Part shown: positions 25,806 through 34,584 of the stretch, piece after piece | Position numbering within the stretch: position 1 is the first letter of the stretch | Layout: each line of letters begins with the position of its first letter | NCBI RefSeq assembly: GCF_018882385.1 | Contig: NZ_JACVON010000001.1 | Span: 542,942-606,941, forward strand | From: Polynucleobacter sp. 30F-ANTBAC | GTDB lineage: Bacteria; Pseudomonadota; Gammaproteobacteria; Burkholderiales; Burkholderiaceae | Length of the DNA stretch: 64,000 nucleotides | Direction of reading: 5' to 3' | The notes under the pieces: generated by a model | Told to the model about the DNA's origin: nothing | Seen by the model: the letters and a program-made list of their open reading frames with translations, nothing else | Databases searched by the model: none | Position numbers and translations under genes: made by a program

Positions 25806-27035
25806 TCAAATCATCTTATATTGAATTGGAAGATGCTTAAGAGCCCCAACAAAATTACTTTGCACCCATTTAGGGTCACCAGTCAATTGGATGTTAGAGA
25901 CTCGGGATTGCAACTCTCGCATTAACGTCCTTATTTCAGTAAGTGCAAGAAGTCTTCCGAGACAAAAATGAGCCCCAACACCAAAACCTAAGTGCCTATT
26001 AGGAGTTCTTGCTGGATTGAATTCAAATGGCTTATCAAATACAGCCTCATCACGATTCGCTGATAAATAAAACATTGCCACCGAATCACCTGCTTTAATA
26101 ACTTTATCCTCAATAGCATAGTCACGAGTAGCCGTTCTCATGAAATGCCTTATAGGCGATACCCATCTTACAACCTCATCTGCACCAGTATTCCAAAGAT
26201 CTGGATTTTGTCTAGTAGCCTTTTCAACATCAGGATTTTGAATTAACGCCAATAGCCCGCCACCAATAGATGAACTTGTTGTCTCATGACCAGCTGTTGA
26301 TGCCAACATTAAATAGGAAAGAGTTTCAAGCATACCCATAGCTTGACCATTCACTAGTCCATTAGCAATTACGCTGCCCAAATCATCAGTGGGCTCTCTG
26401 CGGCGTTTTTCAACAATAGTTCCCAAATATTCAAAAAGTTTCTCAAATTCAGCAGTTCCATATTGACTCTGATCTTGCTGCAACTCTGGATCACTTGCAG
26501 CAAGCATTGCTTGCGTACTTCTTAATATAAAAGGGGCATCTTCCTCAGGCAAACCCAAGATACTCATAATGACATGCAATGGATACCAATTTGCAATATC
26601 ACTAGCAAAATCACACTCTGTTCCAAGTTCTGCCATACGATTCACATAGCGCTTGGCAATAGATTGAACTCTAGCCTCAAACTTCGCAACCCCTGGCCCC
26701 AAAAACCAACTTTGAGTAATATTTCTGTAATTCCTATGATCAGGCTCATCCATATCTATGATTGTTCTAACTGATCCATCTCTCCCACGTCCAGTGCTTG
26801 CTAAATAATCTTCAACCGCCTTAGGAACCAACGTTAACCTCGGAGAGCTTATGAATAAATCATTTTGCTTTGCAATTTCGGAGATGTCTTTGTGAGTCAC
26901 TAGCGCCCAAAATGGTCGGTATGTTGAATGTTCGATATAGGTAATCGGAGAATTTCGACGCATCTCCGTATATCTTTCATGCAACAAATCAGGATCTGTG
27001 TAAATTTGAGAACTAACAATATCTGGATGATTCAT
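25806..27035 (-). CDS. Cytochrome P450 monooxygenase
   Basis: 409 aa, soluble bacterial P450. The haem Cys is in GFGVGAHFCLGRLL near residue 358. The I-helix motif is AGHETTSS near residue 250 and ExxR is present before it. LSANRDEAVFDKPFEFNPART is the meander. Start ATG at 27035 has GAGGG just upstream. No ferredoxin or reductase gene is adjacent, so electrons must come from elsewhere; the ferredoxin at 62.5 kb is a possible but unsupported partner. Coupled to DUF1254. Substrate unknown; alkyl ester, terpenoid or steroid-like compounds are typical of this type. Confidence 0.93.
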   Translation of the reverse strand: MNHPDIVSSQIYTDPDLLHERYTEMRRNSPITYIEHSTYRPFWALVTHKDISEIAKQNDLFISSPRLTLVPKAVEDYLASTGRGRDGSVRTIIDMDEPDHRNYRNITQSWFLGPGVAKFEARVQSIAKRYVNRMAELGTECDFASDIANWYPLHVIMSILGLPEEDAPFILRSTQAMLAASDPELQQDQSQYGTAEFEKLFEYLGTIVEKRRREPTDDLGSVIANGLVNGQAMGMLETLSYLMLASTAGHETTSSSIGGGLLALIQNPDVEKATRQNPDLWNTGADEVVRWVSPIRHFMRTATRDYAIEDKVIKAGDSVAMFYLSANRDEAVFDKPFEFNPARTPNRHLGFGVGAHFCLGRLLALTEIRTLMRELQSRVSNIQLTGDPKWVQSNFVGALKHLPIQYKMI

Positions 27036-27233
27036 GATTACCCTCGAGAATTAATTAATTGATCAGTTAAATTAACAATTCATAAAGAGTTCAACATCCC
27101 CTAAGCGGACTAGATAGTAGAGATGATGGATATGACAGTTACCGCCATATAGACCAATAGTCTTGGCGGTTCGGAAGACGGTATAACCATCCGTCAATTA
27201 AGAGAAAAACCTTACTGGAAATGAATAAGTATT

Positions 27234-27307
27234 TGGAGGCGGAACCCAGAATCGAACTGGGGTACACGGCTTTGCAGGCCGCTGCATAACCACTCTGCCA
27301 TCCCGCC
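27234..27307 (-). tRNA. tRNA-Cys (anticodon GCA)
   Basis: 74 nt. Minus-strand acceptor GGCGGGA pairs with TTCCGCC (one G-T pair); discriminator U and CCA are encoded. The anticodon stem CGGC/GCCG closes the loop CTGCAAA, giving GCA. It matches cysT of the E. coli glyW-cysT-leuZ group. The third member is at 997-1084. Confidence 0.95.
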
Positions 27308-27329
27308 AGGGATGTGTTGTGTGAAATTA

Positions 27330-27354
27330 AAAAGGGAAGCTGGTTAAGCTTCCC
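27330..27354 (-). terminator. Terminator-like hairpin between tRNA-Gly and tRNA-Cys
   Basis: AGGGAAGCT and AGCTTCCCT pair with a 5-nt loop, followed by TTTTT on the minus strand. It lies behind tRNA-Gly and before tRNA-Cys, so it could end the pgsA/tRNA-Gly transcript and leave tRNA-Cys with its own promoter, or be a processing site. Confidence 0.55.
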
Positions 27355-27362
27355 TCGTAATT

Positions 27363-27438
27363 TGGAGCGGGATAAGAGGCTCGAACTCTCGACCTATACC
27401 TTGGCAAGGTATCGCTCTACCAACTGAGCTAATCCCGC
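27363..27438 (-). tRNA. tRNA-Gly (anticodon GCC)
   Basis: 76 nt. Minus-strand acceptor GCGGGAT pairs with ATCCCGC; discriminator U and CCA encoded. The anticodon stem ATACC/GGTAT closes the loop TTGCCAA, giving GCC. It lies downstream of pgsA as in many gamma- and betaproteobacteria. Confidence 0.95.
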
Positions 27439-27577
27439 ATAACAACAAGACCAATAATTTAACACATTTTCAGCTTATGTCAAATAATCAGACCAAATCA
27501 ACAACTTAAGTGCTTTCAGAAGCCTAGGTTACTACAAAGTTCTTGTTTTTGCTTAAGCCCTGATTTTGTTTAACTTT

Positions 27578-28162
27578 TTAGCGCCCCACCTCAGTCTTAG
27601 CCTTGATCATCGGCCAAGCCTTTTGGAGGTAATAGAACATCGACCAGACGGTTAATCCAGCCGCAACCCAAATCAATGGCTTACCAATCAAGCTGGTGTG
27701 AAATAGTCCAAATAAGGTGTCATTAAAGAGCAAGAAAGGAATCGCAATTAATTGCGCAGCAGTTTTCAACTTGCCCACAAAATGCACCGCCACACTTCTT
27801 GATGCGCCAATTTGAGCCATCCACTCTCTTAATGCTGAAATGGTGATCTCTCGACCAATAATGATGAGTGCTATCCAAACACCCACCCGATCAAAATGAA
27901 GAAGTACCAATAAGGCTGCAGCCACCATGAGCTTGTCCGCCACAGGGTCTAAAAAGGCGCCAAATGCAGAAACCTGACCCCATTTACGTGCCAGGTAACC
28001 GTCTAACCAATCGGTTACTGCAGCGCCTACAAAGAAGATAGTTGCCCAGAGATTTTTATCTTGAATACTTAACCATGACTCCGGCAAATAAAAGATACCA
28101 ACGACCAAAGGAATCGTGGCAACTCTTAACCAAGTGAGAAATATGGGTAAATTAAAAGGCAT
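27578..28162 (-). CDS. pgsA: CDP-diacylglycerol-glycerol-3-phosphate 3-phosphatidyltransferase
   Basis: 194 aa, inner membrane. The CDP-alcohol phosphotransferase motif D-G-x2-A-R-x8-G-x3-D-x3-D is complete in DGYLARKWGQVSAFGAFLD..D, near residues 53-77. It makes phosphatidylglycerophosphate from CDP-diacylglycerol and glycerol 3-phosphate, the first step to phosphatidylglycerol. About six spans. It follows uvrC with a small terminator between, and precedes tRNA-Gly. Confidence 0.95.
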   Translation of the reverse strand: MPFNLPIFLTWLRVATIPLVVGIFYLPESWLSIQDKNLWATIFFVGAAVTDWLDGYLARKWGQVSAFGAFLDPVADKLMVAAALLVLLHFDRVGVWIALIIIGREITISALREWMAQIGASRSVAVHFVGKLKTAAQLIAIPFLLFNDTLFGLFHTSLIGKPLIWVAAGLTVWSMFYYLQKAWPMIKAKTEVGR

Positions 28163-28187
28163 GCGACAAGGATAAAGGAATTTCTAA

Positions 28188-28210
28188 CTAATAAAAGCAC
28201 TTAGGTGCTT
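28188..28210 (-). terminator. Small terminator-like hairpin behind uvrC
   Basis: AAGCAC (28195-28200) and GTGCTT (28205-28210) with a TTAG loop, followed by TTTTATT on the minus strand. Short stem, so probably only partial termination before pgsA. Confidence 0.45.
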
Positions 28211-28226
28211 ACTCAGCGTTTATTTT

Positions 28227-30140
28227 TTAGTGCAGTTGTTTATAGATCTGCTCAGCCAAAGCTTTGGAGATCCCCTCAACTTGCTGAAGCTCCTCAACAG
28301 TAGCGCTGGTCACGCCCTTAAGACCGCCAAATCGGGCCAATAGTTTCTGTCGTCGCTTAGCGCCAATACCTTCAATCTCTTCTAAACGAGAAACGTTTCT
28401 GGTTTTTTGGCGCTTGGCTCTCATGCCTGTAATGGCAAATCGATGAGCCTCATCTCGGATCTGAGCAGTGAGGAGAAGTGCAGGACTCTCAAGACCCAAA
28501 ACCAGAGGTTCTCTTTGATCGGCAAACAGGAGTGTTTCTAACCCCACCTTACGACCTTCGCCTTTGGCGATACCCACAATCATATGGATATCTAAGCCCA
28601 ATTCATCAAAGACATCCTTGGCCATTTGCACTTGGCCTTTGCCACCATCCACCAGCACAATGTGCGGCTGCTTTTCCGTTGGGATTTCTTGAAAATTGGC
28701 GTAACGACGATGCAAAACTTGGCGCATGGCGGCATAGTCATCACCAGGAATAATGTCATTAATATTGAATCGACGGTATTCTGAATTTTGCATATCGTGT
28801 TTTTGATACACCACACAACTGGCCTGAGTTGCCTCACCCGATGTATGGCTAATATCAAAACATTCCACTCGGAGATCTTCGGCATTTTCAATATCAAGAT
28901 TCAAGACTTCAATCAACGATCTCGTTCTAGCCTCTTGCCCACCTGCCTCAGTCAAACGCTTCGTTAAGGCCAACTCCGCATTATTCTGAGCCATCATCAA
29001 CCAATGCTTTCTCTGCCCTTGAGGTTGCTTGAGGATCTGCACTTTTCTAGTTTTGTGTTGGGTGTTGGGGTTCGATTGAAGTGCCTGCGTCGCCCTGTCA
29101 TTAAGTAGGTTTTGCAACTCTTGATTCTCAGGTGTGTCTTTAAAGTCTTGAATGACCAACACCTTCGGGATAAGCTTCAGAGCTTCCGCATCGTCGCTCA
29201 GATAATGCTGAGTAATGAAAGCATTCATGACCTCATCGCTATCAGGCATGGCGTCTTCTTTAAAGCGCCCCATTTTGGGGAAGTAAGCCCGATCGCCCAA
29301 ATGTCGACCACCTCTCACCATTGCCAAGTTAATGCACGCAGAGCCACCCTTCATGGCAATAGCTAGGATATCGACATCCCCCTCGCCTTCAGCCACCGTA
29401 TCCATCGACTGTTGCTGTAGCACTTGTGATAAATCCGCAATGCGATCCCGCATCATAGCGGCTTGTTCAAACTCCATGTTCTCACTGTGGGTGAACATGG
29501 CTTTTTCAAAATCGGACATCACGCTGGCATGATCCCCTTCCAAAAACTTCATGGCTTTACTCAGATCTTGAGCATAGTTTTTTTCTGAGATATTACCCAC
29601 ACAAGGTGCACTGCAACGATGAATCTGATGCAATAAACAAGGTCTGCTTCTGTTTTTAAAAACAGTATCTTCACACGTTCTTATTTGAAATACTTTTTGC
29701 AGTATTTGAATACTGTTGCGCACCGCCCAAGAATTAGGAAAAGGTCCAAAGTATTGGTGCCTTTTATCCACTCGCCCACGGTAATAAGCCAAGCGCGGGA
29801 AGTCATGACCTGAAAGCATCAAGTACGGATACGACTTGTCATCTCTAAATAAGATATTAAATGGTGGGGCCAACTCTTTAATCAGGTTGTTTTCTAATAA
29901 AAGAGCTTCTGTTTCTGTCCGGGTCACCGTTGTTTGCAATGAAACAATCCTGGTTACCATTCTTTCAATCCGTGGGGATGAAAGATTTCGTTGAAAATAG
30001 CTACTGACGCGTTTTTTTAGGTCTTTGGCTTTGCCAACGTATAAGATCTGTCCTGCTTCATCAAAAAAGCGATAAACACCAGGTAAACCTGGTAATTTTT
30101 TTACTTCATCAATGAGGGCTTCGGGAGTCTTATTCGACAT
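28227..30140 (-). CDS. uvrC: Excinuclease ABC subunit C
   Basis: 637 aa. It makes both incisions in nucleotide excision repair. The GIY-YIG N-terminal nuclease ([25 protein letters not shown], about residues 18-42), the UVR motif ([26 protein letters not shown] near residue 210), the RNase H-like C-terminal nuclease ([11 protein letters not shown]) and the final helix-hairpin-helix ([18 protein letters not shown]) are all present. The start codon overlaps that of divergent earP on CATG, and no Shine-Dalgarno is seen before it. Confidence 0.97.
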   Translation of the reverse strand: MSNKTPEALIDEVKKLPGLPGVYRFFDEAGQILYVGKAKDLKKRVSSYFQRNLSSPRIERMVTRIVSLQTTVTRTETEALLLENNLIKELAPPFNILFRDDKSYPYLMLSGHDFPRLAYYRGRVDKRHQYFGPFPNSWAVRNSIQILQKVFQIRTCEDTVFKNRSRPCLLHQIHRCSAPCVGNISEKNYAQDLSKAMKFLEGDHASVMSDFEKAMFTHSENMEFEQAAMMRDRIADLSQVLQQQSMDTVAEGEGDVDILAIAMKGGSACINLAMVRGGRHLGDRAYFPKMGRFKEDAMPDSDEVMNAFITQHYLSDDAEALKLIPKVLVIQDFKDTPENQELQNLLNDRATQALQSNPNTQHKTRKVQILKQPQGQRKHWLMMAQNNAELALTKRLTEAGGQEARTRSLIEVLNLDIENAEDLRVECFDISHTSGEATQASCVVYQKHDMQNSEYRRFNINDIIPGDDYAAMRQVLHRRYANFQEIPTEKQPHIVLVDGGKGQVQMAKDVFDELGLDIHMIVGIAKGEGRKVGLETLLFADQREPLVLGLESPALLLTAQIRDEAHRFAITGMRAKRQKTRNVSRLEEIEGIGAKRRQKLLARFGGLKGVTSATVEELQQVEGISKALAEQIYKQLH

Positions 30141-31248
30141 GCGCTGGGATATTTTTTGTCAAATCGTGGATAACTATGGTGATGCTGGCGTTTGCTGGCG
30201 TCTAGCTAGAAGTTTGTCTAAGAGAGATGATATCCGCATTCGATTATTTTGCGATGATTTAAAAGTTTTAGACAAAATTGCCCACGGTGACGCCATTAAA
30301 ACTGGAGCAGCTTTAGGCATCGAGGTCTTACCTTGGAGTTACCTCGAAGATCTAGGCAATACCAAGCCTACCGATCTTATAGGTGATGTGGTCATCGAAG
30401 CCTTTGCTTGTCATATCCCCAAAAACTATCTGGATGCCATGTGTCTTGAGGGTTCCCAAGGATCAGCTAAGCCCCTTTGGATCAATTTAGAGTACCTCAC
30501 AGCCGAGCCCTGGGCAGATGAGATGCATTTGATGCCATCGCCCCAGAATAACAATCTAAGTAAGTTTTTTTATTTTCCAGGCTTCACGGAAAAAACTGGT
30601 GGCGTGACTTTGGGAGACTGGGACAATGTGACTGCAAGAGACGTTCCAATATCACTAGCGCCATACTGGGATGATCGCCTCGAGGCTTCTTATCCGACAG
30701 TGCGTCGAGTCTCTATTTTTAACTACAGCCATGCTCCATTGGAAAACTGGCTTAAGAGTTTGGCAATGGCCGCCCATAATTCTGGTGAGTTAATAGATAT
30801 TTATGTCTGTGCCAATCAAAATATTTCTGTTGAGTTGATTCAATCACTAAAAGGTTCCCCATTAAGGTTCATTCAATTGCCTTTTATTCCTCAAGAGGAC
30901 TATGACTGGCTTTTGTCACGCTGCGACCTGAATTTGGTCCGTGGTGAAGATTCGTTTGTTAGAGCGCAGTGGGCAGGTCAACCTTTTATTTGGGATATTT
31001 ATCCTCAATCCGATGGAGCTCATGAAATTAAACTGGATGCTTTTTTAGACCTTTACTGGAAGGGCGGGTCTAGCGCCTTGATATCACAAGGAAAAGCCGC
31101 TATGAAATGGTCAGAACCCCATCAATGGTGGGCTTTGATGGCCGAATGGACGCAACATTCTGCATCTTGGTCAGAGAAGTTGAGAGCTTTAGGGCATTTA
31201 GAGGGTAAAATCTTAGACTTTGTGAAATCTCAGGAAATATCGCGATGA
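30139..31248 (+). CDS. earP: EF-P arginine rhamnosyltransferase EarP
   Basis: 369 aa from the ATG at 30139. It transfers rhamnose from dTDP-rhamnose to Arg32 of EF-P, a GT-B glycosyltransferase of the cytoplasm. The N-terminal [21 protein letters not shown] contains the conserved Asp residues of the family. The C-terminal [32 protein letters not shown] is the nucleotide-sugar site. Its stop overlaps efp by 4 nt. The start overlaps uvrC's start on CATG; an upstream ATG at 30112 is also in frame but falls inside uvrC. Confidence 0.95.
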   Translation: MRWDIFCQIVDNYGDAGVCWRLARSLSKRDDIRIRLFCDDLKVLDKIAHGDAIKTGAALGIEVLPWSYLEDLGNTKPTDLIGDVVIEAFACHIPKNYLDAMCLEGSQGSAKPLWINLEYLTAEPWADEMHLMPSPQNNNLSKFFYFPGFTEKTGGVTLGDWDNVTARDVPISLAPYWDDRLEASYPTVRRVSIFNYSHAPLENWLKSLAMAAHNSGELIDIYVCANQNISVELIQSLKGSPLRFIQLPFIPQEDYDWLLSRCDLNLVRGEDSFVRAQWAGQPFIWDIYPQSDGAHEIKLDAFLDLYWKGGSSALISQGKAAMKWSEPHQWWALMAEWTQHSASWSEKLRALGHLEGKILDFVKSQEISR

Positions 31249-31805
31249 AAACTGCTCAAGAAATCCGCGTAGGTAACGTAGTTATGTTGAATGGCCAACC
31301 CTTGGTTGTTCAAAAAGCAGAATACAGCCGTTCAGGCCGTAACTCTTCTGTTGTGAAGATGAAGTTCAAGAACCTCATCACTGAAGCGCCTAACGAAGGC
31401 ATTTTCAAAGCTGACGACAAATTTGAAGTTGTGATCTTGGAGCGCAAAGAATGTACTTATTCTTACTTCGCTGATCCAATGTATGCATTCATGGATACGG
31501 AATTCAATCAGTACGAAGTTGAAAAAGACAACATGGGTGATGCACTGCATTACTTAGAAGACGGCATGCCTGTTGAAGTTGTTTTCTACGAAGGCAAGGC
31601 ATTATCTGTTGAGTTGCCAACTATTCTTGTTCGTGAAATCACGTACACAGAGCCAGCGGTTAAAGGTGACACCAGCTCAGGTCGTGTTTTAAAGAGCGCT
31701 AAGATTGCTACAGGCTACGAACTTCAAGTTCCTTTGTTCTGTACTGAAGGCGACAAGATTGAAATTGATACACGTACGGGTGAATACCGTAGCCGTGCTA
31801 ACTAA
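31245..31805 (+). CDS. efp: Elongation factor P
   Basis: 186 aa, three beta-barrel domains. It binds between the P and E sites and promotes peptide bonds at poly-Pro. The loop SRSGRNSS has Arg at position 32, the rhamnosylation site of EarP-type organisms. Its start overlaps the earP stop (ATGA), so modifier and target are made together. It ends EYRSRAN. A strong terminator follows. Confidence 0.98.
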   Translation: MKTAQEIRVGNVVMLNGQPLVVQKAEYSRSGRNSSVVKMKFKNLITEAPNEGIFKADDKFEVVILERKECTYSYFADPMYAFMDTEFNQYEVEKDNMGDALHYLEDGMPVEVVFYEGKALSVELPTILVREITYTEPAVKGDTSSGRVLKSAKIATGYELQVPLFCTEGDKIEIDTRTGEYRSRAN

Positions 31806-31832
31806 TTAAGACAATCATCGTCTGATATAAAG

Positions 31833-31855
31833 AACCACCTTCGGGTGGTTTTTTA
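31833..31855 (+). terminator. Rho-independent terminator of earP-efp
   Basis: AACCACC and GGTGGTT form a 7-bp stem closed by a TTCG tetraloop and followed by a T-run. Located 28 nt behind the efp stop. Confidence 0.9.
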
Positions 31856-32125
31856 TTTCCTAGTTTTCTTAGTTCTTCCTAGATTCTGATTAGTTAGTTT
31901 CCATGTTATTTACTTTTTTATTTTTTAATCTTTTTCATTTATGAAATAAAAAATAAATCAGTGTGCTGCTACTTTTTTAAGCAAACAACCTAGTGGCTTG
32001 TATTCAGAGAATTTATCTAAAAAGCTTGCTCAGTTATAAACAGTTTCTGTGGATAACTTCTGGCCAACTCTATGTTGGATGAACCAAGCTGGTGCATGGA
32101 TGATTGACTCACCCCCTCTTTTACA
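31856..32125. other. Intergenic region without recognised gene
   Basis: Within the 408-nt gap between efp and the YeeE genes. It is AT-rich with short T-runs. I found no coding ORF with a ribosome site and no strong repeat. The terminators at both ends are listed separately. Confidence 0.5.
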
Positions 32126-32161
32126 AAAGAAAAAGCCACTGACGTGTTAGATGCCAGTGGC
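32126..32161 (-). terminator. Terminator of the YeeE/YedE pair
   Basis: GCCACTG (32135-32141) and CAGTGGC (32155-32161); on the minus strand TTTTTCTTTT follows. It lies about 50 nt beyond the stop of the second transporter gene. Confidence 0.75.
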
Positions 32162-32213
32162 CTAAATTTGAGATCCAACTTGATTCAAGTCGGATCGATT
32201 TGATAATGATTAA

Positions 32214-32744
32214 TTAAATACCTTTTTTCTCAAACCATCTAAAGATAACCAATGTGATGATGGTGAAAACAACTGCTACCACCCAATGGTTAACACCTAG
32301 GGCTTCTGGCAAACCAAGCTTACCAAAGTCCGACCAAGATAAAACAGTTGATTTAAAGAATGGGAAAAGTTCAGCATATACAGCAGCGCCAGCGATCATA
32401 CCGATCACGCCAAAGATAGCGTGCCAGCGACCCTCACCCACAGCACCCACTGAAGTACCAGGACAGAAGCCCATCACCGCCCAACCAATACCAAACAAAG
32501 CACCACCAATCACAATGCCACCCACATTCATGGCTTTATGACTAAGCTTGATGATTTCAAGATCGTGCATAGCCAATACGCCAAACATACCCACGATGAT
32601 GGCAGATAACATGAACTTCAAAATTGCCATGTCTTTAAATAGCATCGCTGAAACTTGTTTATCGTAACGAAGCACTCGACCTTTTTGTAAAAGGAAACCA
32701 AATACCAAACCGGTTATCAAACCTAAAATTTGTTCTGTAGACAT
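32214..32744 (-). CDS. YeeE/YedE family sulfur-compound transporter component
   Basis: 176 aa, about five spans. The conserved motif GFCPGTSVGAVGEGR near residue 90 contains the Cys thought to relay sulfur in YeeE-type thiosulfate transporters. It is half-sized; with its upstream partner it forms a split pair (PmpA/PmpB style). It lies 2 nt behind the partner gene on the same strand. No TusA or sulfurtransferase gene is adjacent, so the substrate is inferred only. Confidence 0.88.
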   Translation of the reverse strand: MSTEQILGLITGLVFGFLLQKGRVLRYDKQVSAMLFKDMAILKFMLSAIIVGMFGVLAMHDLEIIKLSHKAMNVGGIVIGGALFGIGWAVMGFCPGTSVGAVGEGRWHAIFGVIGMIAGAAVYAELFPFFKSTVLSWSDFGKLGLPEALGVNHWVVAVVFTIITLVIFRWFEKKGI

Positions 32745-32746
32745 GA

Positions 32747-33307
32747 TTAAACCTTTCTATAAATAAAGTTAGCAACTAGTGCGCCGATACCAAAGAAAAA
32801 TGCTAACGCTACAAAAGCACTAACTGATAACTGCATCATGCCGCTTAGACCATGACCACTTGGACAACCATCCGCTAATCGTGCACCAACCATGGCGATG
32901 ATGCCGCCAAAGAATGAAAACACAGCACGCTTCATTACAGAAGATCCAAATCTTTTTTCCCAAATCGGCGGTACACCTTCAAATTTGAAACTCTTATCTG
33001 TTAGAGAAGAAATCAATGCGCCAAAGAAAATACCAATCAGGATCATGAACTGCCAATCTACTTTGATCTTCTCTTTCATGTAATACGCATTCTCAGCAAC
33101 ATGTGCTGGATCTATGCCTTGGAATAAAAATCCAGCAGCTCTAACAAACGTTGTTGAGGCGCCTAAATACGTTGATTTACCCAATAAGGTCGTTGTGAGA
33201 TACACCGAGATGATGGCTAACACGCCAACCAATGCACCTGCTAGGTAAGGACTCCATCCTGGACTGAGATCAGCCTTCAAATGACTAGAGCTATTTTTAT
33301 CACTCAT
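32747..33307 (-). CDS. YeeE/YedE family sulfur-compound transporter component
   Basis: 186 aa, about five spans. The signature GCPSGHGLSGMMQLS near residue 155 carries the family Cys. A hydrophilic N-terminus (MSDKNSSSHLKADLSPG) precedes the first span. This is the first gene of a two-gene operon with the 176-aa component. An AT-rich near-palindrome lies upstream at 33356-33375. Confidence 0.88.
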   Translation of the reverse strand: MSDKNSSSHLKADLSPGWSPYLAGALVGVLAIISVYLTTTLLGKSTYLGASTTFVRAAGFLFQGIDPAHVAENAYYMKEKIKVDWQFMILIGIFFGALISSLTDKSFKFEGVPPIWEKRFGSSVMKRAVFSFFGGIIAMVGARLADGCPSGHGLSGMMQLSVSAFVALAFFFGIGALVANFIYRKV

Positions 33308-33355
33308 ATTTTATTTCTCCTTGTTTAACAAACACTTATTAATTAATTCCTTAAT

Positions 33356-33375
33356 AATATATTTAATTATATATT
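33356..33375. promoter_or_regulatory. AT-rich palindrome before the YeeE pair
   Basis: AATATAT (33356-33362) and ATATATT (33369-33375) around TTAATT. Similar AT-rich palindromes are bound by ArsR-type sulfide sensors (BigR/SqrR) that control such transporters; no such regulator gene is in the window, so this is inference. Confidence 0.35.
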
Positions 33376-33516
33376 GTTTGTGTGATAAATAACAAATTTC
33401 TTGTAAGCAATACAACAGCTAGGGGTATGGGAAACACCAATAACTAAATATAGTAGTTTGTAGTAAATTTGAAACAACTCAGTGGTAACTTAGCTGAGCT
33501 ATAAAAAGAGACAATT

Positions 33517-33699
33517 ATGAGAAAAATCGTAGACGTATTTAAAAGAAAAGATCGCAGCCTGGTGTGGACCTATGTGATCTCACTCGACCGCCAAAGACTT
33601 AACTCTGGGATTATTGAGTTTGAAAGAGAAGCTCTGCGCTTAGCTGAAGACCAGCATGGCGATAAGGAGTTCTTAACGGCTAAAGTCCGTTTAGCCTAA
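33517..33699 (+). CDS. Small hypothetical protein
   Basis: 60 aa, charged and probably helical, starting MRKIVDVFKRKDRSLVWTY and rich in Arg/Lys/Glu. An AAAGAGAC ribosome site lies 5-8 nt before the ATG. No domain recognised. It stands alone between the YeeE operon (divergent) and the outer-membrane-type gene (convergent). Confidence 0.5.
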   Translation: MRKIVDVFKRKDRSLVWTYVISLDRQRLNSGIIEFEREALRLAEDQHGDKEFLTAKVRLA

Positions 33700-33757
33700 T
33701 ACACGCCGCCAATATGGATAAAGATGACGACTTGGGTAATTATCCAGGCCTTTACCA

Positions 33758-34537
33758 TTACTTAAATCGGTAAGTCATACCCATACCAATCTGCTTATCT
33801 ATGTCAGTATGATTCAATGCTTTTTTATACCCAATATCCAAGTCAAGATCATCGCTAACTTGATGAATTAAACCCAGAACAACAAACTGGGGATCAGATT
33901 TTTCTTGCTTGCTTACATGGGATTTCACTCCCGAATCAATTAATGCTGTCCACTGATCATTAATGGCATACAACATAGCTACGGATGATTTTTGAATATA
34001 TTTGCGAGACTCATCATTCTTTGCCGGATCTGAATAACGATGATGCTCAAATCCCGCATTAAAAAGCCATGTAAATCTTCCCCACATATACTGAGTCATC
34101 AAAGTTAGACTCTCACCTGAACGCCCATCACCCAAGCTCTTTTCTTGATCACCTGAAGCAAATCGATACTCCGGTTTTAAACCCACAGAGAATCCGTCAG
34201 CATCAAAGAATCGCCACTTGAAACCCACGCTAACATCATTAATACCATTGGGCTCTGAAGTCGTATAAGGTAGATTGATAAAAGTATCTAAGTTTTCCAA
34301 TACACCTTTGGTAAGCGTAGCGGTGGCTACCCTACTCTTAACTCCCTCATCTTTTAACCAATCTGCATTAACTTCTATCTGATAGCCGCCCACTCCCTGC
34401 GTTCCAGTATCTTCAGACACCAAAGGATGAGCCGCATAGGCCGTATTCAAAAAGCTTAACTGAGCAAACAAAGACAATCCGCAAAAAGTCCTCAACAACC
34501 ATAATTTTTTAAAACTCTGTTTGCCACACCAATTCAT
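33758..34537 (-). CDS. Outer-membrane beta-barrel-type protein (phenol MetA-like)
   Basis: 259 aa from the ATG at 34537, which has AAAGGACA upstream. A signal peptide ends FLNTAYAAHPL. Alternating hydrophobic/polar strands and the final aromatic residue (MTYRFK) fit a small beta-barrel. It resembles PF13557, named for MetA of phenol degradation. Segments such as VGFKWRFFDADGFSVGLKPEYRF are typical. Role unknown; a porin-like or structural function is possible. Confidence 0.65.
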   Translation of the reverse strand: MNWCGKQSFKKLWLLRTFCGLSLFAQLSFLNTAYAAHPLVSEDTGTQGVGGYQIEVNADWLKDEGVKSRVATATLTKGVLENLDTFINLPYTTSEPNGINDVSVGFKWRFFDADGFSVGLKPEYRFASGDQEKSLGDGRSGESLTLMTQYMWGRFTWLFNAGFEHHRYSDPAKNDESRKYIQKSSVAMLYAINDQWTALIDSGVKSHVSKQEKSDPQFVVLGLIHQVSDDLDLDIGYKKALNHTDIDKQIGMGMTYRFK

Positions 34538-34584
34538 CTTGTGTCCTTTTGGTAATAGATATATCAACTCTATCTTTACTTCAA

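Noticed and set aside
27141..27170. ACCGCCA/TGGCGGT inverted repeat between P450 and tRNA-Cys
   Set aside because: Long 16-nt loop and no further structure or T-run, so no role was assigned.
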